Assembly: GCA_003280885.1 (NCBI GenBank)
Contig: QCDN01000013.1
Coordinates: 1-32,515 of the forward strand
Source of the DNA: Prochlorococcus sp. AG-355-J04
Lineage (GTDB): Bacteria; Cyanobacteriota; Cyanobacteriia; PCC-6307; Cyanobiaceae
Reading direction: 5' to 3'
DNA: 32,515 nt
The notes beneath the pieces are model-generated. The model saw only the letters and a program-made list of their open reading frames with translations. It was not told where the DNA came from and searched no databases. The translations under genes were made by a program, and so were the position numbers. Below are positions 1-7,569 of the stretch, in pieces (the stretch's first letter is position 1; each line of letters begins with the position of its first letter).

Positions 1-503
1 AGAATTGTTATGAGTGGAAATTGAATACTATTATATTTAGCAAATATAAGTAGTAATAATATTGAGCTGGAGAATAATATTCGATCAAACTTTAATCTTT
101 TTTTTAGTAGAACTAATGAGAATGAAAAAATTATTCCTGCAATAATAGGCGGATTAAAATAAATTAAATCTGTTAAGAATTTTGATCCAGAACCAATTTG
201 CCAAAAAAAACTAAGAGCTAATACCGAAATGAATCCTGGGATAATGAAACTTATACCTGATATCAATCCACCAAGATAACCATTTATTTTAAGACCTATA
301 TATATTGCCAATTGAGTAGATATTGGTCCTGGAAGTATTTGACATAATCCAATACCTTTTTCAAAAGATTGAGTTGATATCAATTTTTTATTATTTATAA
401 GTTCATCTTCGAATAAGGAAATATGAGCATAGGGTCCTCCAAAACTTAAGATACCAATTTTTAGGAAAGTTTTTGCAAGTTCAATTAAGGATATTTTTGC
501 CAT
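1..503 (-). CDS. chrA: Chromate transporter family protein ChrA (3' end beyond window)
   Basis: I translated 167 codons by hand from an ATG at 503; the C-terminal part lies off the left edge. The protein is a hydrophobic CHR-family membrane protein. It shows the FGGPYAH motif at residues 21-27 and the Q-x-L-PGP-x-x-TQ motif around residues 55-64, both typical of the N-terminal CHR domain, followed by several membrane segments. Characterised members export chromate from the cytoplasm. Here the gene is third in a leftward run, 30 bp after arsJ and behind the arsenate-linked GAPDH, so it is probably transcribed from the arsR/gap intergenic promoter. The substrate in this organism is unproven; chromate, or another oxyanion linked to phosphate or arsenate stress, are both possible. 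Confidence 0.88.
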   Translation of the reverse strand, partial: MAKISLIELAKTFLKIGILSFGGPYAHISLFEDELINNKKLISTQSFEKGIGLCQILPGPISTQLAIYIGLKINGYLGGLISGISFIIPGFISVLALSFFWQIGSGSKFLTDLIYFNPPIIAGIIFSFSLVLLKKRLKFDRILFSSSILLLLIFAKYNSIQFPLITI

Positions 504-533
504 TAAAATATTCTAATTCCTAAAAATTAGTCT

Positions 534-1793
534 TTATGGAGCTGATAAGCTTTGTTTGATTGTTGGTAATTTAAGACTCGAAATCCAAGATAAGAATATT
601 AGAAGTGATGAAAAATAAAGACAATATTGAAGACCAATACTCGGATTTCTCCCAATCATAAATAGTAAGCCAGATAGTAATGTTCCAACTAGTCTTCCAG
701 CAGCATTTGCCATGTAATAGAAGCCAACATTTAAACTGACTTTTTCATTATCAGAGTAGGCCAAAATCATATAAGAATGTGTAGAGGAATTCATTGCAAA
801 AACAAATCCAAAAATAGTAAGGCCTAAAATTATTGCTATTGATGGGGAACTTTCTCTCCATAATGCGACTCCTATCAAAGATGGTATGACCATTAATACG
901 GCACTCCAAAATCGGATAGCTTTACGATCTGGACTTTCTTTCTGGCCCCATATCTTTCTAATTGCTGGAGCAGAAGCCTGAACAATTCCATAACCTATTA
1001 CCCAGGCCCCAAGAAATAATCCTATTTCCATGTAGTCCCAACCAAATGCCATATCTAGGAATACTGGAAGAGCTACAACAAACCAAACATCTCTTGCTCC
1101 AAAAAGAAAGAATCTTGCTGCAGAAAGAATATTTATTGCATTTGATTTTGAAAAAAGATCATTAAAAGCTGGTTTGGTTTTCATCTTGCCAATTTCTCCA
1201 GGTAAAATTAATGTCAATAAAAAGGCTAAGCAGAGTCCAAAACCCATAATTTCTACAGCATTATTGAATCCAAATAACTTATATAAAAGTCCACCTAAGA
1301 AAAAACCAACTCCCTTAAGAGCATTTTTAGATCCAGTTAAAATAGCAACCCATTTAAAAAGTTGTTTTTGGCCAGTATCATTGCCATCATTTGTCTCTGG
1401 GACTACTGTCTTAACAGCACTTTTAGCACTCATTTTGTTTAAATCTTTTGCTATCCCACTAACTGCTTGAGCAACCATAACGTATGTGACACTAAAAATT
1501 ACTGGCCAATCTTCCTTAACTGGAATAAGCATAAAAAGAGCGATGATTTGCAGGATAGTCCCAATCCATAAAGTAAGCCTTAATCCATATCTTGCTCCTA
1601 TCCAGCCACCATAAAGATTAGTAATTATTCCAAAAAACTCATAAAAAAGGAAAAGTAAAGCAATTTGTAGAGTTGTGTAACCTAGCTCATGAAAGTGACC
1701 AACAACTAATAATCTTAATGCGCCGTCAGTAAGCGTGAACGCCCAATAGTTTGCTGTTACAACACTATATTGTTGAATATTAGATAACTTCAT
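534..1793 (-). CDS. arsJ: ArsJ, organoarsenical (1-arseno-3-phosphoglycerate) efflux permease, MFS
   Basis: This is a 419-residue major facilitator superfamily protein with about 12 hydrophobic segments. The N-terminus (YWAFTLTDGALRLLVVGHFH) is the typical ArsJ start, and the length matches the family. In characterised systems ArsJ exports the unstable product that a partner GAPDH makes from glyceraldehyde-3-phosphate and arsenate; it then decays outside the cell, giving net arsenate efflux. The partner GAPDH lies directly upstream on the same strand with an 11-bp gap, and an ArsR-type repressor is divergent from it. The pairing makes the assignment strong. The ATG at 1793 is the natural start, with no longer option seen. 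The open frames on the opposite strand here are shadows. Confidence 0.92.
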   Translation of the reverse strand: MKLSNIQQYSVVTANYWAFTLTDGALRLLVVGHFHELGYTTLQIALLFLFYEFFGIITNLYGGWIGARYGLRLTLWIGTILQIIALFMLIPVKEDWPVIFSVTYVMVAQAVSGIAKDLNKMSAKSAVKTVVPETNDGNDTGQKQLFKWVAILTGSKNALKGVGFFLGGLLYKLFGFNNAVEIMGFGLCLAFLLTLILPGEIGKMKTKPAFNDLFSKSNAINILSAARFFLFGARDVWFVVALPVFLDMAFGWDYMEIGLFLGAWVIGYGIVQASAPAIRKIWGQKESPDRKAIRFWSAVLMVIPSLIGVALWRESSPSIAIILGLTIFGFVFAMNSSTHSYMILAYSDNEKVSLNVGFYYMANAAGRLVGTLLSGLLFMIGRNPSIGLQYCLYFSSLLIFLSWISSLKLPTIKQSLSAP

Positions 1794-1804
1794 AAAGACA
1801 TAAA

Positions 1805-2827
1805 TTAAATCTCTTTTTTGATTACATATTCAGTAAGATCTGCAAGTCTGCAGCTGTATCCCCACTCGTTGTCATACCAAGCGTATATCTTTAATAAATT
1901 TGAATTAACAACCATCGTTGATAAACTATCAACTATTGAACTTCTAGAGTCATTTACATAATCTGCAGAAACTAAAGGTCTTTCTTCGTAGCCAAGAATT
2001 CCTTTTAAATAAGTTTCTGAAGCTTCCTTTAGTGCCATATTCACTTGTTCAGTTGTCACTTCTTTATTTAATTCAAAAACTGCATCTGTTAAAGAACCAT
2101 TAAGTAGAGGAACTCTTACTGCATGTCCATTTAATTTTCCTTTTAATTCTGGAAAGATCTCAGCGATAGCTTTAGCAGATCCAGTGGTAGTAGGTATTAA
2201 ACTTTGCATACATCCTCTTGCTCTCCTCAGATCACTTTTATAAAAATCTACAGGAACTTGAGTGTTCGTTACATCGTGAATAGTTGTAATAGCACCGTGT
2301 TTAATAGAAAAATTTTCATTAATTACCTTTACTATCGGAGCTAAACAATTTGTAGTGCAGGATGCTGCAGTTACTAATTTATGTTTGGTAGGGTCATAAA
2401 GACTTTGATTTATACCGTAAACAATATTCAGTGATTCAGCTTCTGCAACAATTCCTTTGACTGGACAAGCTACTATTACTCTTTTCATCCCAAGAGTATC
2501 AAAATAGGGATTTAGTTTGTCTGGCTTTTTATTCTTTCCTGTACATTCCAAAATAATATCTACAGAAGATTTTTCCCAAGGAACATCAAGGTAATTTTTA
2601 AAAGATGTGTAGGTTAATTTCTTTCCATCAATTATTATTTCTTCTTCTTTAACCTTTATATCTTTCACCCATCTACCATGGACTGAATCGAATTCGAGTA
2701 AATGCGCAGCAGCATTCGAATCTCCTGCTATCTCATTTATATGAGTTATTTCTATATCAGCTCTATCCCATAATGCTCTGAAAACTAATCTGCCAATTCT
2801 TCCAAAACCATTAATTCCAATTTTCAT
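1805..2827 (-). CDS. gap: ArsJ-associated glyceraldehyde-3-phosphate dehydrogenase (type I)
   Basis: This 340-residue type I GAPDH begins [13 protein letters not shown], the NAD(P)-binding Rossmann motif. The catalytic Cys is about residue 157 in [11 protein letters not shown], and the C-terminus has [15 protein letters not shown] one codon upstream (2830) is also open, but I chose the ATG because it gives the canonical family N-terminus. Its place between arsJ and a divergent arsR indicates the dedicated enzyme that uses arsenate in place of phosphate to form 1-arseno-3-phosphoglycerate, rather than the main glycolytic or Calvin-cycle isozyme. A housekeeping role cannot be excluded from sequence alone. 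Expression is probably controlled by ArsR through the palindromes at 2857-2891. Confidence 0.92.
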   Translation of the reverse strand: MKIGINGFGRIGRLVFRALWDRADIEITHINEIAGDSNAAAHLLEFDSVHGRWVKDIKVKEEEIIIDGKKLTYTSFKNYLDVPWEKSSVDIILECTGKNKKPDKLNPYFDTLGMKRVIVACPVKGIVAEAESLNIVYGINQSLYDPTKHKLVTAASCTTNCLAPIVKVINENFSIKHGAITTIHDVTNTQVPVDFYKSDLRRARGCMQSLIPTTTGSAKAIAEIFPELKGKLNGHAVRVPLLNGSLTDAVFELNKEVTTEQVNMALKEASETYLKGILGYEERPLVSADYVNDSRSSIVDSLSTMVVNSNLLKIYAWYDNEWGYSCRLADLTEYVIKKEI

Positions 2828-2856
2828 CACTGTTGAAATTTTCTATATTAATCATA

Positions 2857-2891
2857 CATCAAAATATTTTGATGCATCAAGTTGTTTTGAT
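2857..2891. promoter_or_regulatory. Probable ArsR operator in the gap/arsR divergent promoter
   Basis: An 18-bp perfect palindrome, CATCAAAATATTTTGATG, occupies 2857-2874. A weaker inverted repeat follows directly at 2876-2891, with ATCAA and TTGAT arms around six bases. The spacing and the A/T-rich ATCAA...TTGAT arms suit a dimeric winged-helix ArsR/SmtB repressor. It lies midway between gap (-) and arsR (+), so one repressor could control both directions. Binding is inferred. Confidence 0.7.
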
Positions 2892-2933
2892 TAATGAAAT
2901 CTTTTTTATTTAAGCTATATTTAAAAGAATTTA

Positions 2934-3266
2934 ATGTCCTCAAAAGTGTTAAAAGAGATTAGCAAAGTAAAAAAAGAAAATATATCTAAGTTTATGGTTT
3001 CATTTTCTGATCCTTTTAGGCTAGAAATAATTGATCTAATGATGGATGGAGAAGTTTGTGTTTGCGATATTATGAAATTAACTAAATTGTCTCAATCAAG
3101 AATTTCATATCACATAAAAATTCTGAAGGAAGCTGGTCTTATCTCAGATAGGCAAGAAGGTAGATGGGTGTATTACAGCCTAAATAAAGAATCTCTCTTT
3201 TTGATCAAGGAATGGATAACTTCTTTGACAGATTATTCCTCAAATAGAAAACGTTGTTGTGAATAA
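2934..3266 (+). CDS. arsR: ArsR/SmtB-family metalloregulatory repressor
   Basis: This 110-residue winged-helix protein has the recognition-helix segment SQSRISYHIKILKEAGLI and the wing segment RQEGRWVYYSLN. Residues 40-46 read EVCVCDI, with Cys42 and Cys44 matching the As(III)/Sb(III)-sensing CVC motif at the start of the DNA-binding domain of classical ArsR. The protein also ends with a vicinal Cys108-Cys109 pair, which could bind or supplement a thiolate site. The gene is divergent from gap-arsJ-chrA across about 100 bp containing two inverted repeats, the classical layout for an autorepressed, arsenite-induced pair. The exact inducer is inferred from the motif. It might also respond to phosphate status, given the adjoining pst genes. 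Confidence 0.9.
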   Translation: MSSKVLKEISKVKKENISKFMVSFSDPFRLEIIDLMMDGEVCVCDIMKLTKLSQSRISYHIKILKEAGLISDRQEGRWVYYSLNKESLFLIKEWITSLTDYSSNRKRCCE

Positions 3267-3284
3267 ATTATATTTTAGATTTTA

Positions 3285-3491
3285 TTAGTTAACTTCTGAT
3301 TCCCTGTCATAAGTCATTCCTGATTGTTCCATCCACTCAGCTTTAGTTTTGCAATTTTGTTTGTGATTAAAGATGTGAAAACCTTCTATAATAATCATTA
3401 TTGATAGAAGCAAAACAGGAATAAAATATACAGGGGAAGATATTACTTCTTTATATTTGATTTGAGCAATAAATTCCCTGTATTTAAACAT
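3285..3491 (-). CDS. Small one-helix membrane protein, unknown function, possible Pho regulon member
   Basis: The product is 68 residues from ATG 3491, with one strong transmembrane helix (about residues 20-38, PVYFIPVLLLSIMIIIEG) and a polar C-terminal tail containing one Cys. I recognise no family. A GTG at 3524 would add 11 residues, but that codon abuts a Pho-box-like repeat (3525-3546). A TATTAT -10-like hexamer would then sit inside the extended frame. The ATG with GAGGG just upstream is therefore the better start, although its spacing is short. The gene lies between arsR (convergent) and pstC (divergent), so a link with phosphate stress is plausible but inferred. Confidence 0.65.
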   Translation of the reverse strand: MFKYREFIAQIKYKEVISSPVYFIPVLLLSIMIIIEGFHIFNHKQNCKTKAEWMEQSGMTYDRESEVN

Positions 3492-3524
3492 TCCCTCAGT
3501 TTCTATTCCATAAATAATATTCAC

Positions 3525-3546
3525 CTATGGTTAAGTAAAGTTAAAG
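3525..3546 (-). promoter_or_regulatory. Pho-box-like repeat upstream of the 68-residue membrane protein
   Basis: Read on the minus strand, two units 11 bp apart occur: CTTTAACTTTA then CTTAACCATAG. CTTAACC is close to the cyanobacterial PhoB/SphR half-site. A TATTAT hexamer follows a few bases downstream. Only two good units are visible, so this is tentative. Confidence 0.45.
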
Positions 3547-3592
3547 AAAAAATTTTTGAAGAAATTAATTTAAGGATGTTAACTTTTCATGA

Positions 3593-3625
3593 CTTTCTTA
3601 TACCTTTAACCCCTCTTAAAGTCTT
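3593..3625 (+). promoter_or_regulatory. Pho-box-like triple repeat upstream of pstC
   Basis: Three consecutive 11-bp units each start with CTT: CTTTCTTATAC (3593), CTTTAACCCCT (3604) and CTTAAAGTCTT (3615). The 11-bp period is the known spacing of Pho-box direct repeats. A/T-rich -10-like sequence (TATTTAG around 3632) follows, and pstC starts at 3669. PhoB control of pst genes is well established in cyanobacteria; this particular site is inferred. Confidence 0.5.
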
Positions 3626-3668
3626 TTCCAATATTTAGTAGTACATTTATAGAAATATTCTTTTTTTA

Positions 3669-4616
3669 ATGGAAGAGAAATTAACTCTTTTCAAGAATCG
3701 TAAAAGATTCGGAATTGAAAAAAATATAGATTTAATCTTTAAAAATACAACCCTAGCCTTGTCTAGTCTTGTTGCAATAGTACTTTTTGGAATTATTTTA
3801 GTAGTCTTTTTTCAGTCATTTGAATCATTTTCAAGGTATGGCTTAAATTTTCTAGTAACTTCTGAATGGAATCCAGTAAAAGATGAATATGGAGCTTTTA
3901 CAGCAATATATGGGACATTAGTTACTTCTCTTCTTTCATTATTGATTACTATCCCTTTAGGTGTTGGAACTGCGATATTTATTACAGAGGATTTTGTTCC
4001 GAAATTTGTCAGAGAAATAGTAGGTTCATTTGTTGAATTACTAGCAGCTATACCATCTGTCGTATTGGGATTATGGGCGATATTTGTTATGGAACCTTTC
4101 TTTAGAGAGTTTTTTGTTTTTTTACATAAATTCTTTGGTTGGATTCCTTTATTTAGTTCGGAGCCTGCAGGTCGGAATTCACTTTTAGCGATAATAATTT
4201 TAGTGGTAATGCTTTTACCAATAGTGACCTCGATAGCTAGAGATAGTCTGAATCAAGTTCCCAAAAAGCTTAGAAATGCTTCCTATGGAATTGGTGCAAG
4301 TAGATGGAAAACTATATTTTCGGTAATTTTGCCTGCGGCATTATCAGGAATTATGGCAGGTGTTCTATTGGCGTTAGGCAGGGCAATGGGTGAAACCATG
4401 GCTGTCACGATGATTATTGGAAATTCTAATGTATTTAGTTGGTCACTATTATCTCCTGGATATACCATCTCTTCTATGCTTGCAAACCAGTTTGGTGAAG
4501 CCGATGGAAGTCAGGTCTCATCACTTTTTTATGCGGCTTTTGTACTAATGATCCTATCTTTAGTGGTTAATATCTTTGCTCAATGGCTAGTTAAGAAATT
4601 TAGTCTCAAATATTAG
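3669..4616 (+). CDS. pstC: Phosphate ABC transporter permease PstC
   Basis: This is a 315-residue inner-membrane permease, a usual PstC length, with about six membrane helices. The N-terminal helix lies around residues 27-50. The binding-protein-dependent transport motif (EAA loop) lies around residues 200-225, with NASYGIGASRWKTIF. The segment GRAMGETMAVTMIIGN is a strong PstC signature. It forms the PstCA channel of the high-affinity phosphate importer. It is first in a tight pstC-pstA-pstB operon, and its stop codon is directly followed by the pstA ATG. No pstS is in the window; the phosphate-binding protein must be encoded elsewhere. Confidence 0.96.
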   Translation: MEEKLTLFKNRKRFGIEKNIDLIFKNTTLALSSLVAIVLFGIILVVFFQSFESFSRYGLNFLVTSEWNPVKDEYGAFTAIYGTLVTSLLSLLITIPLGVGTAIFITEDFVPKFVREIVGSFVELLAAIPSVVLGLWAIFVMEPFFREFFVFLHKFFGWIPLFSSEPAGRNSLLAIIILVVMLLPIVTSIARDSLNQVPKKLRNASYGIGASRWKTIFSVILPAALSGIMAGVLLALGRAMGETMAVTMIIGNSNVFSWSLLSPGYTISSMLANQFGEADGSQVSSLFYAAFVLMILSLVVNIFAQWLVKKFSLKY

Positions 4617-5516
4617 ATGATTATGAATTCTCTTTATTACCAGAAAAAACTATCACGAAATGTAGGAGATAAATTCTTTACTTCTTTATCAGTTTTTTGT
4701 GCACTCATTGCAATTCTTCCTTTGATTTTTGTGGTTACATATATTCTTATTAAAGGGGGAGCTCAAATCACACCAGAATTATTTACTTTAGAACCAAATC
4801 CTCCTGGAGATGATTTAGATGCGGGAGGAATTAATCCTGCATTAATTGGGACACTAGTTATTACAACTATTGCTTCAATTATTTCCATACCAGTAGGTGT
4901 TGGCGGTGGCATATATCTAGCTGAATATTCAAACGGAGGACCTTTTTCAAAATTTATTAGATTCGGAGTTAATGTTTTAGCTGGTGTTCCTTCAATAATT
5001 GCCGGTGTATTTATTTATGCCTTAATCGTTTCAACAAAAATTTTATTTGGCAGTATGTACAGTGGTTTTGCAGGAGGTATGGCTCTTTCAATATTGATGT
5101 TGCCTACAGTTATAAAAACTACTGATGAAGGTTTAAAGTTAGTACCAAATGAATTAAGGTATGCTTCTCTAGGCATAGGAGCAAGTATGTATACAACAAT
5201 ATTAAAAATAACTTTACCCACAGCATTTAGATCTATTGCTACTGGGGTTGTGCTTGGAATCGCAAGGGCTGCAGGCGAAACAGCACCTTTGATATTTACT
5301 GCTTTATTTTCTTACTACTACATAGTAGGTTTTGAAGATTTGTTTTACGAGATGGGCTCATTAGCTGTTTTGATATATAATTTTGCCCTTGAACCTTATG
5401 ATGCACAGAATAAACTAGCCTGGGCGGCTTCCTTTATTCTTGTCATATCAATACTAACAGTTAATATTTTTTCAAGGATATTTGCCGTTTTTACTGAGAA
5501 AACTAAGAGGGTATGA
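4617..5516 (+). CDS. pstA: Phosphate ABC transporter permease PstA
   Basis: This 299-residue permease has six predicted helices and the EAA-loop region [19 protein letters not shown]. It is followed by [16 protein letters not shown], the PstA counterpart of the PstC GRAMGETMAV motif. It forms the transmembrane channel with PstC. The ATG at 4617 directly follows the pstC stop; a second in-frame ATG at 4623 is possible. The gene ends one base before the pstB ATG, so translation of the three genes is probably coupled. Confidence 0.96.
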   Translation: MIMNSLYYQKKLSRNVGDKFFTSLSVFCALIAILPLIFVVTYILIKGGAQITPELFTLEPNPPGDDLDAGGINPALIGTLVITTIASIISIPVGVGGGIYLAEYSNGGPFSKFIRFGVNVLAGVPSIIAGVFIYALIVSTKILFGSMYSGFAGGMALSILMLPTVIKTTDEGLKLVPNELRYASLGIGASMYTTILKITLPTAFRSIATGVVLGIARAAGETAPLIFTALFSYYYIVGFEDLFYEMGSLAVLIYNFALEPYDAQNKLAWAASFILVISILTVNIFSRIFAVFTEKTKRV

Positions 5517-5517
5517 A

Positions 5518-6327
5518 ATGATTAAAAACACTAAAAACTCGCAAAAGGAAAACATTTTATCTCTTGAGGATGTTTCTATTAGTTATGGCACTTTTGAAGC
5601 GGTAAAAAATGTTTTTTTAAATTTTAAAGCAGGAGATATAACTTCACTCATTGGCCCTTCTGGTTGTGGTAAATCAACCGTTCTTAGAGCTTTGAATAGA
5701 ATGAACGATTTAATCCCTAATTGTTCGTTAAAAGGGACAGTCCTCTTTGATGGAACTAATATCTATGACAAAAGAGTAGATCCAGTTGAAGTTAGAAGAA
5801 GAATCGGAATGGTTTTTCAGCAACCTAATCCTTTTCCAAAATCTATCTACGAAAATATTGCATTCGGAGCAAGAATCAATGGCTTTACGGGAGATATGGA
5901 TGAATTAGTGGAAAGTTCCTTGAGAAAAGCTGCTGTATGGAGTGAATGTAAGGATAAATTAAATGATAGTGGTTACTCTTTATCTGGTGGACAACAACAG
6001 AGATTATGTATTGCTCGAACCATCGCAATTGAGCCTGAAATAATTCTCATGGATGAGCCATGCTCAGCTTTAGATCCAATCTCTACTTTGAAAATAGAAG
6101 AGACGATGCACGAACTTAAGAAGAATTACACAATAATAATCGTTACCCATAATATGCAGCAGGCATTAAGAGTCAGTGATATGACTGCTTTCTTTAATGC
6201 AGTTGAATACGAAGATGGTGATGGAGGGAAAGTCGGCTATCTTGCCGAATTTGATTCTACTAAGAAAATTTTTAACTCTCCAAAAGAAAAAACCACTCAG
6301 GAATATATATCAGGTAAATTTGGTTAA
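5518..6327 (+). CDS. pstB: Phosphate ABC transporter ATP-binding protein PstB
   Basis: This 269-residue ABC ATPase powers PstCA. It shows Walker A (GPSGCGKS), the Q-loop ([20 protein letters not shown]), the signature LSGGQQQR, Walker B with D-loop ([12 protein letters not shown]) and the switch His (VTHN). The Q-loop wording is specific to PstB. The frame is open upstream to a TTG at 5482, but that overlaps pstA. The ATG at 5518 is preceded by AGAGGG at good spacing and gives the usual PstB length. It is the last gene of the pst operon. Confidence 0.96.
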   Translation: MIKNTKNSQKENILSLEDVSISYGTFEAVKNVFLNFKAGDITSLIGPSGCGKSTVLRALNRMNDLIPNCSLKGTVLFDGTNIYDKRVDPVEVRRRIGMVFQQPNPFPKSIYENIAFGARINGFTGDMDELVESSLRKAAVWSECKDKLNDSGYSLSGGQQQRLCIARTIAIEPEIILMDEPCSALDPISTLKIEETMHELKKNYTIIIVTHNMQQALRVSDMTAFFNAVEYEDGDGGKVGYLAEFDSTKKIFNSPKEKTTQEYISGKFG

Positions 6328-6443
6328 TTTGGTTAATTTATAATTTTGCCTTTAAAAGAATAATTTTTACTTTTTAAGAAAGCTTAGGGGTAGACAAACA
6401 GTATAAATACCTATATAGTTATCTCGAATTAGTAAATCTATCT

Positions 6444-6533
6444 TTGAAAAACTACCCTTTTCTACCTTTCTTGATTTTTGCAGGGGCTCTCATAACAACT
6501 GCAACAATAGGATTACCTGTATTTACTTCTTAA
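6444..6533 (+). CDS. Possible 29-residue one-helix membrane peptide
   Basis: A TTG-initiated frame encodes 29 residues, almost all hydrophobic (FLPFLIFAGALITTATIGLP), ending with a short polar tail. It resembles the size class of tiny photosynthetic membrane subunits, but I do not recognise it. A TATAAAT -10-like sequence lies about 40 bp upstream. There is no clear ribosome binding site and the start is non-ATG, so it may be chance in A/T-rich sequence. Confidence 0.3.
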   Translation: MKNYPFLPFLIFAGALITTATIGLPVFTS

Positions 6534-6562
6534 TTTAAAAGTTTTTTGTAGAGGGTAATCTT

Positions 6563-6718
6563 ATGATTTCAATAATACATAAAGAATTAATTGGAAGTCC
6601 TCATAAAACCTTAATAAAGGGAAATTTATTTGACTTTATAAAAAAAAGAGAGAATATGAATTTGTGTGGGAGTGAAAAATCTGTATTAAAACCATTTTTA
6701 AAAGTGGTTAATTTCTAA
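6563..6718 (+). CDS. Small hypothetical protein, 51 residues
   Basis: An ATG frame of 51 codons is preceded by GAGGG about eight bases upstream, a good ribosome binding site in a genome where many genes lack one. The product is basic (SPHKTLIKGNLFDFIKKRENM) with one Cys and no membrane helix. I recognise no family. It lies between pstB and another small gene on the same strand. Confidence 0.45.
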   Translation: MISIIHKELIGSPHKTLIKGNLFDFIKKRENMNLCGSEKSVLKPFLKVVNF

Positions 6719-6728
6719 TTTATTTATC

Positions 6729-6875
6729 ATGGATAAAACTAAAGAACAGTTAGAAAAATTAAGAGAAGTGGCAGAAGCATCTCTTACAAAAACGGATGAA
6801 CTTCAAAAAGTTCTTGCTCAAATCGAAGCTTTAATGTCTAGAGAAGAATCACAAACATTATCAAAGAAGAAGTAA
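6729..6875 (+). CDS. Small coiled-coil hypothetical protein, 48 residues
   Basis: From ATG 6729 the frame encodes a highly charged, helical 48-residue protein with heptad-like spacing (LEKLREVAEASLTKTDEL) and a Lys-rich C-terminus. Composition is protein-like rather than random A/T translation: it has many Glu, Lys, Leu and Ala and no low-complexity Ile/Phe runs. It starts 10 bp after the preceding 51-residue gene and is followed about 110 bp later by a strong terminator. The function is unknown. Confidence 0.5.
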   Translation: MDKTKEQLEKLREVAEASLTKTDELQKVLAQIEALMSREESQTLSKKK

Positions 6876-6985
6876 TTATTTAAAAAATAATTTTAGGTTT
6901 TGTACTTTTAATTACACCTCTACAAATCCATTGTAGTTATTAATTGGTTATGCAGAACCCGTTCCAAAGTTTTCTGTTAGGTCTC

Positions 6986-7028
6986 GAGGTCTTACCTTCT
7001 TTAAGTAAAAGACCTCTTTAATTTTTTG
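6986..7028 (+). terminator. Rho-independent terminator, rightward
   Basis: A perfect 8-bp stem, GAGGTCTT (6986-6993) with AAGACCTC (7009-7016), encloses a 15-base loop and is followed by TTTAATTTTTTG. It is one of the few clear hairpin terminators in the window. It ends the rightward transcript carrying the small genes after pstB. Confidence 0.8.
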
Positions 7029-7057
7029 TTTTTATTATATTTTTATAACCTGCTTAT

Positions 7058-7360
7058 TTAGTTTATTACTTTATAGATTTCTTTCAAACAGACATTTACA
7101 TCGAAAGATTCAGTATTTACAACTTCTAATCCTGTTTTTTCTGTAACTTCAACAGTGGCATTGCATTCGTCTTGTTTAAGAGCCATGTAACTTGGTTTTT
7201 TGTCTTTTTTGCCTAATTCAACACTTGAATCAGTATCTTCCTTATATTGCTCCATTACTAGTGTAAGTGCCTCTATCTCTACGGAAAAGTTATCATTAGC
7301 TTTTCCGTCAAATGGGATGACAAGAACTGGAAATAAAATCAAGGCTATTAATTTTTTCAC
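7058..7360 (-). CDS. Small secreted hypothetical protein
   Basis: This is a 100-residue protein with a classical signal peptide: MKK, then the hydrophobic core LIALILFPVLVIPF and a likely cleavage near KA-ND (about residues 21-22). The mature part is acidic and has two Cys (in DECNA and NVCLKE), which could form a disulfide in the periplasm or thylakoid lumen. I recognise no family. It is monocistronic and convergent with the terminator at 6986-7028. The overlapping rightward frame at 7200-7430 is a shadow. Confidence 0.75.
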   Translation of the reverse strand: MKKLIALILFPVLVIPFDGKANDNFSVEIEALTLVMEQYKEDTDSSVELGKKDKKPSYMALKQDECNATVEVTEKTGLEVVNTESFDVNVCLKEIYKVIN

Positions 7361-7569
7361 TTCTATAAAATGTGTTTATTTTTTTTATAACGTGGATTGT
7401 CTACTAAAGAAAGGGTCATTAGCTGTTTAAAAATTTTTTATTATATATTGCCACTAGCAGAAAAAAGATTAATAGAAACTTAGTAATTGATTAAAAAAAT
7501 AAACGAGACTTTAAAGTATAAATTGGTATATCTAAATGAAAAATTTAAGTCACTTCACAAGGATTTTTC
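7361..7569. other. Intergenic stretch without recognised features
   Basis: These 209 bp lie between the start of the secreted-protein gene (-) and the end of the repair operon (-). The sequence is A/T-rich with T and A runs. I found no convincing small gene, hairpin terminator or RNA. It presumably holds the promoter of the secreted-protein gene and the end of the repair transcript. Confidence 0.4.

Noticed and set aside
504-533. CTAAT/ATTAG hairpin between arsJ and chrA
   Set aside because: Only a 5-bp A/T stem without a T run; too weak to call a terminator, and the genes are probably cotranscribed.
962-1470. Two rightward frames inside arsJ
   Set aside because: Low-complexity antisense translations of a well recognised transporter.
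6876-7057. Possible small regulatory RNA ahead of the terminator at 6986
   Set aside because: No promoter-like element or further stable structure was visible between 6876 and 6986, so the terminator is better assigned to the preceding small genes.
7200-7430. Rightward 76-codon frame over the small secreted-protein gene
   Set aside because: The leftward frame has a convincing signal peptide; this one is its antisense shadow and extends into non-coding sequence.
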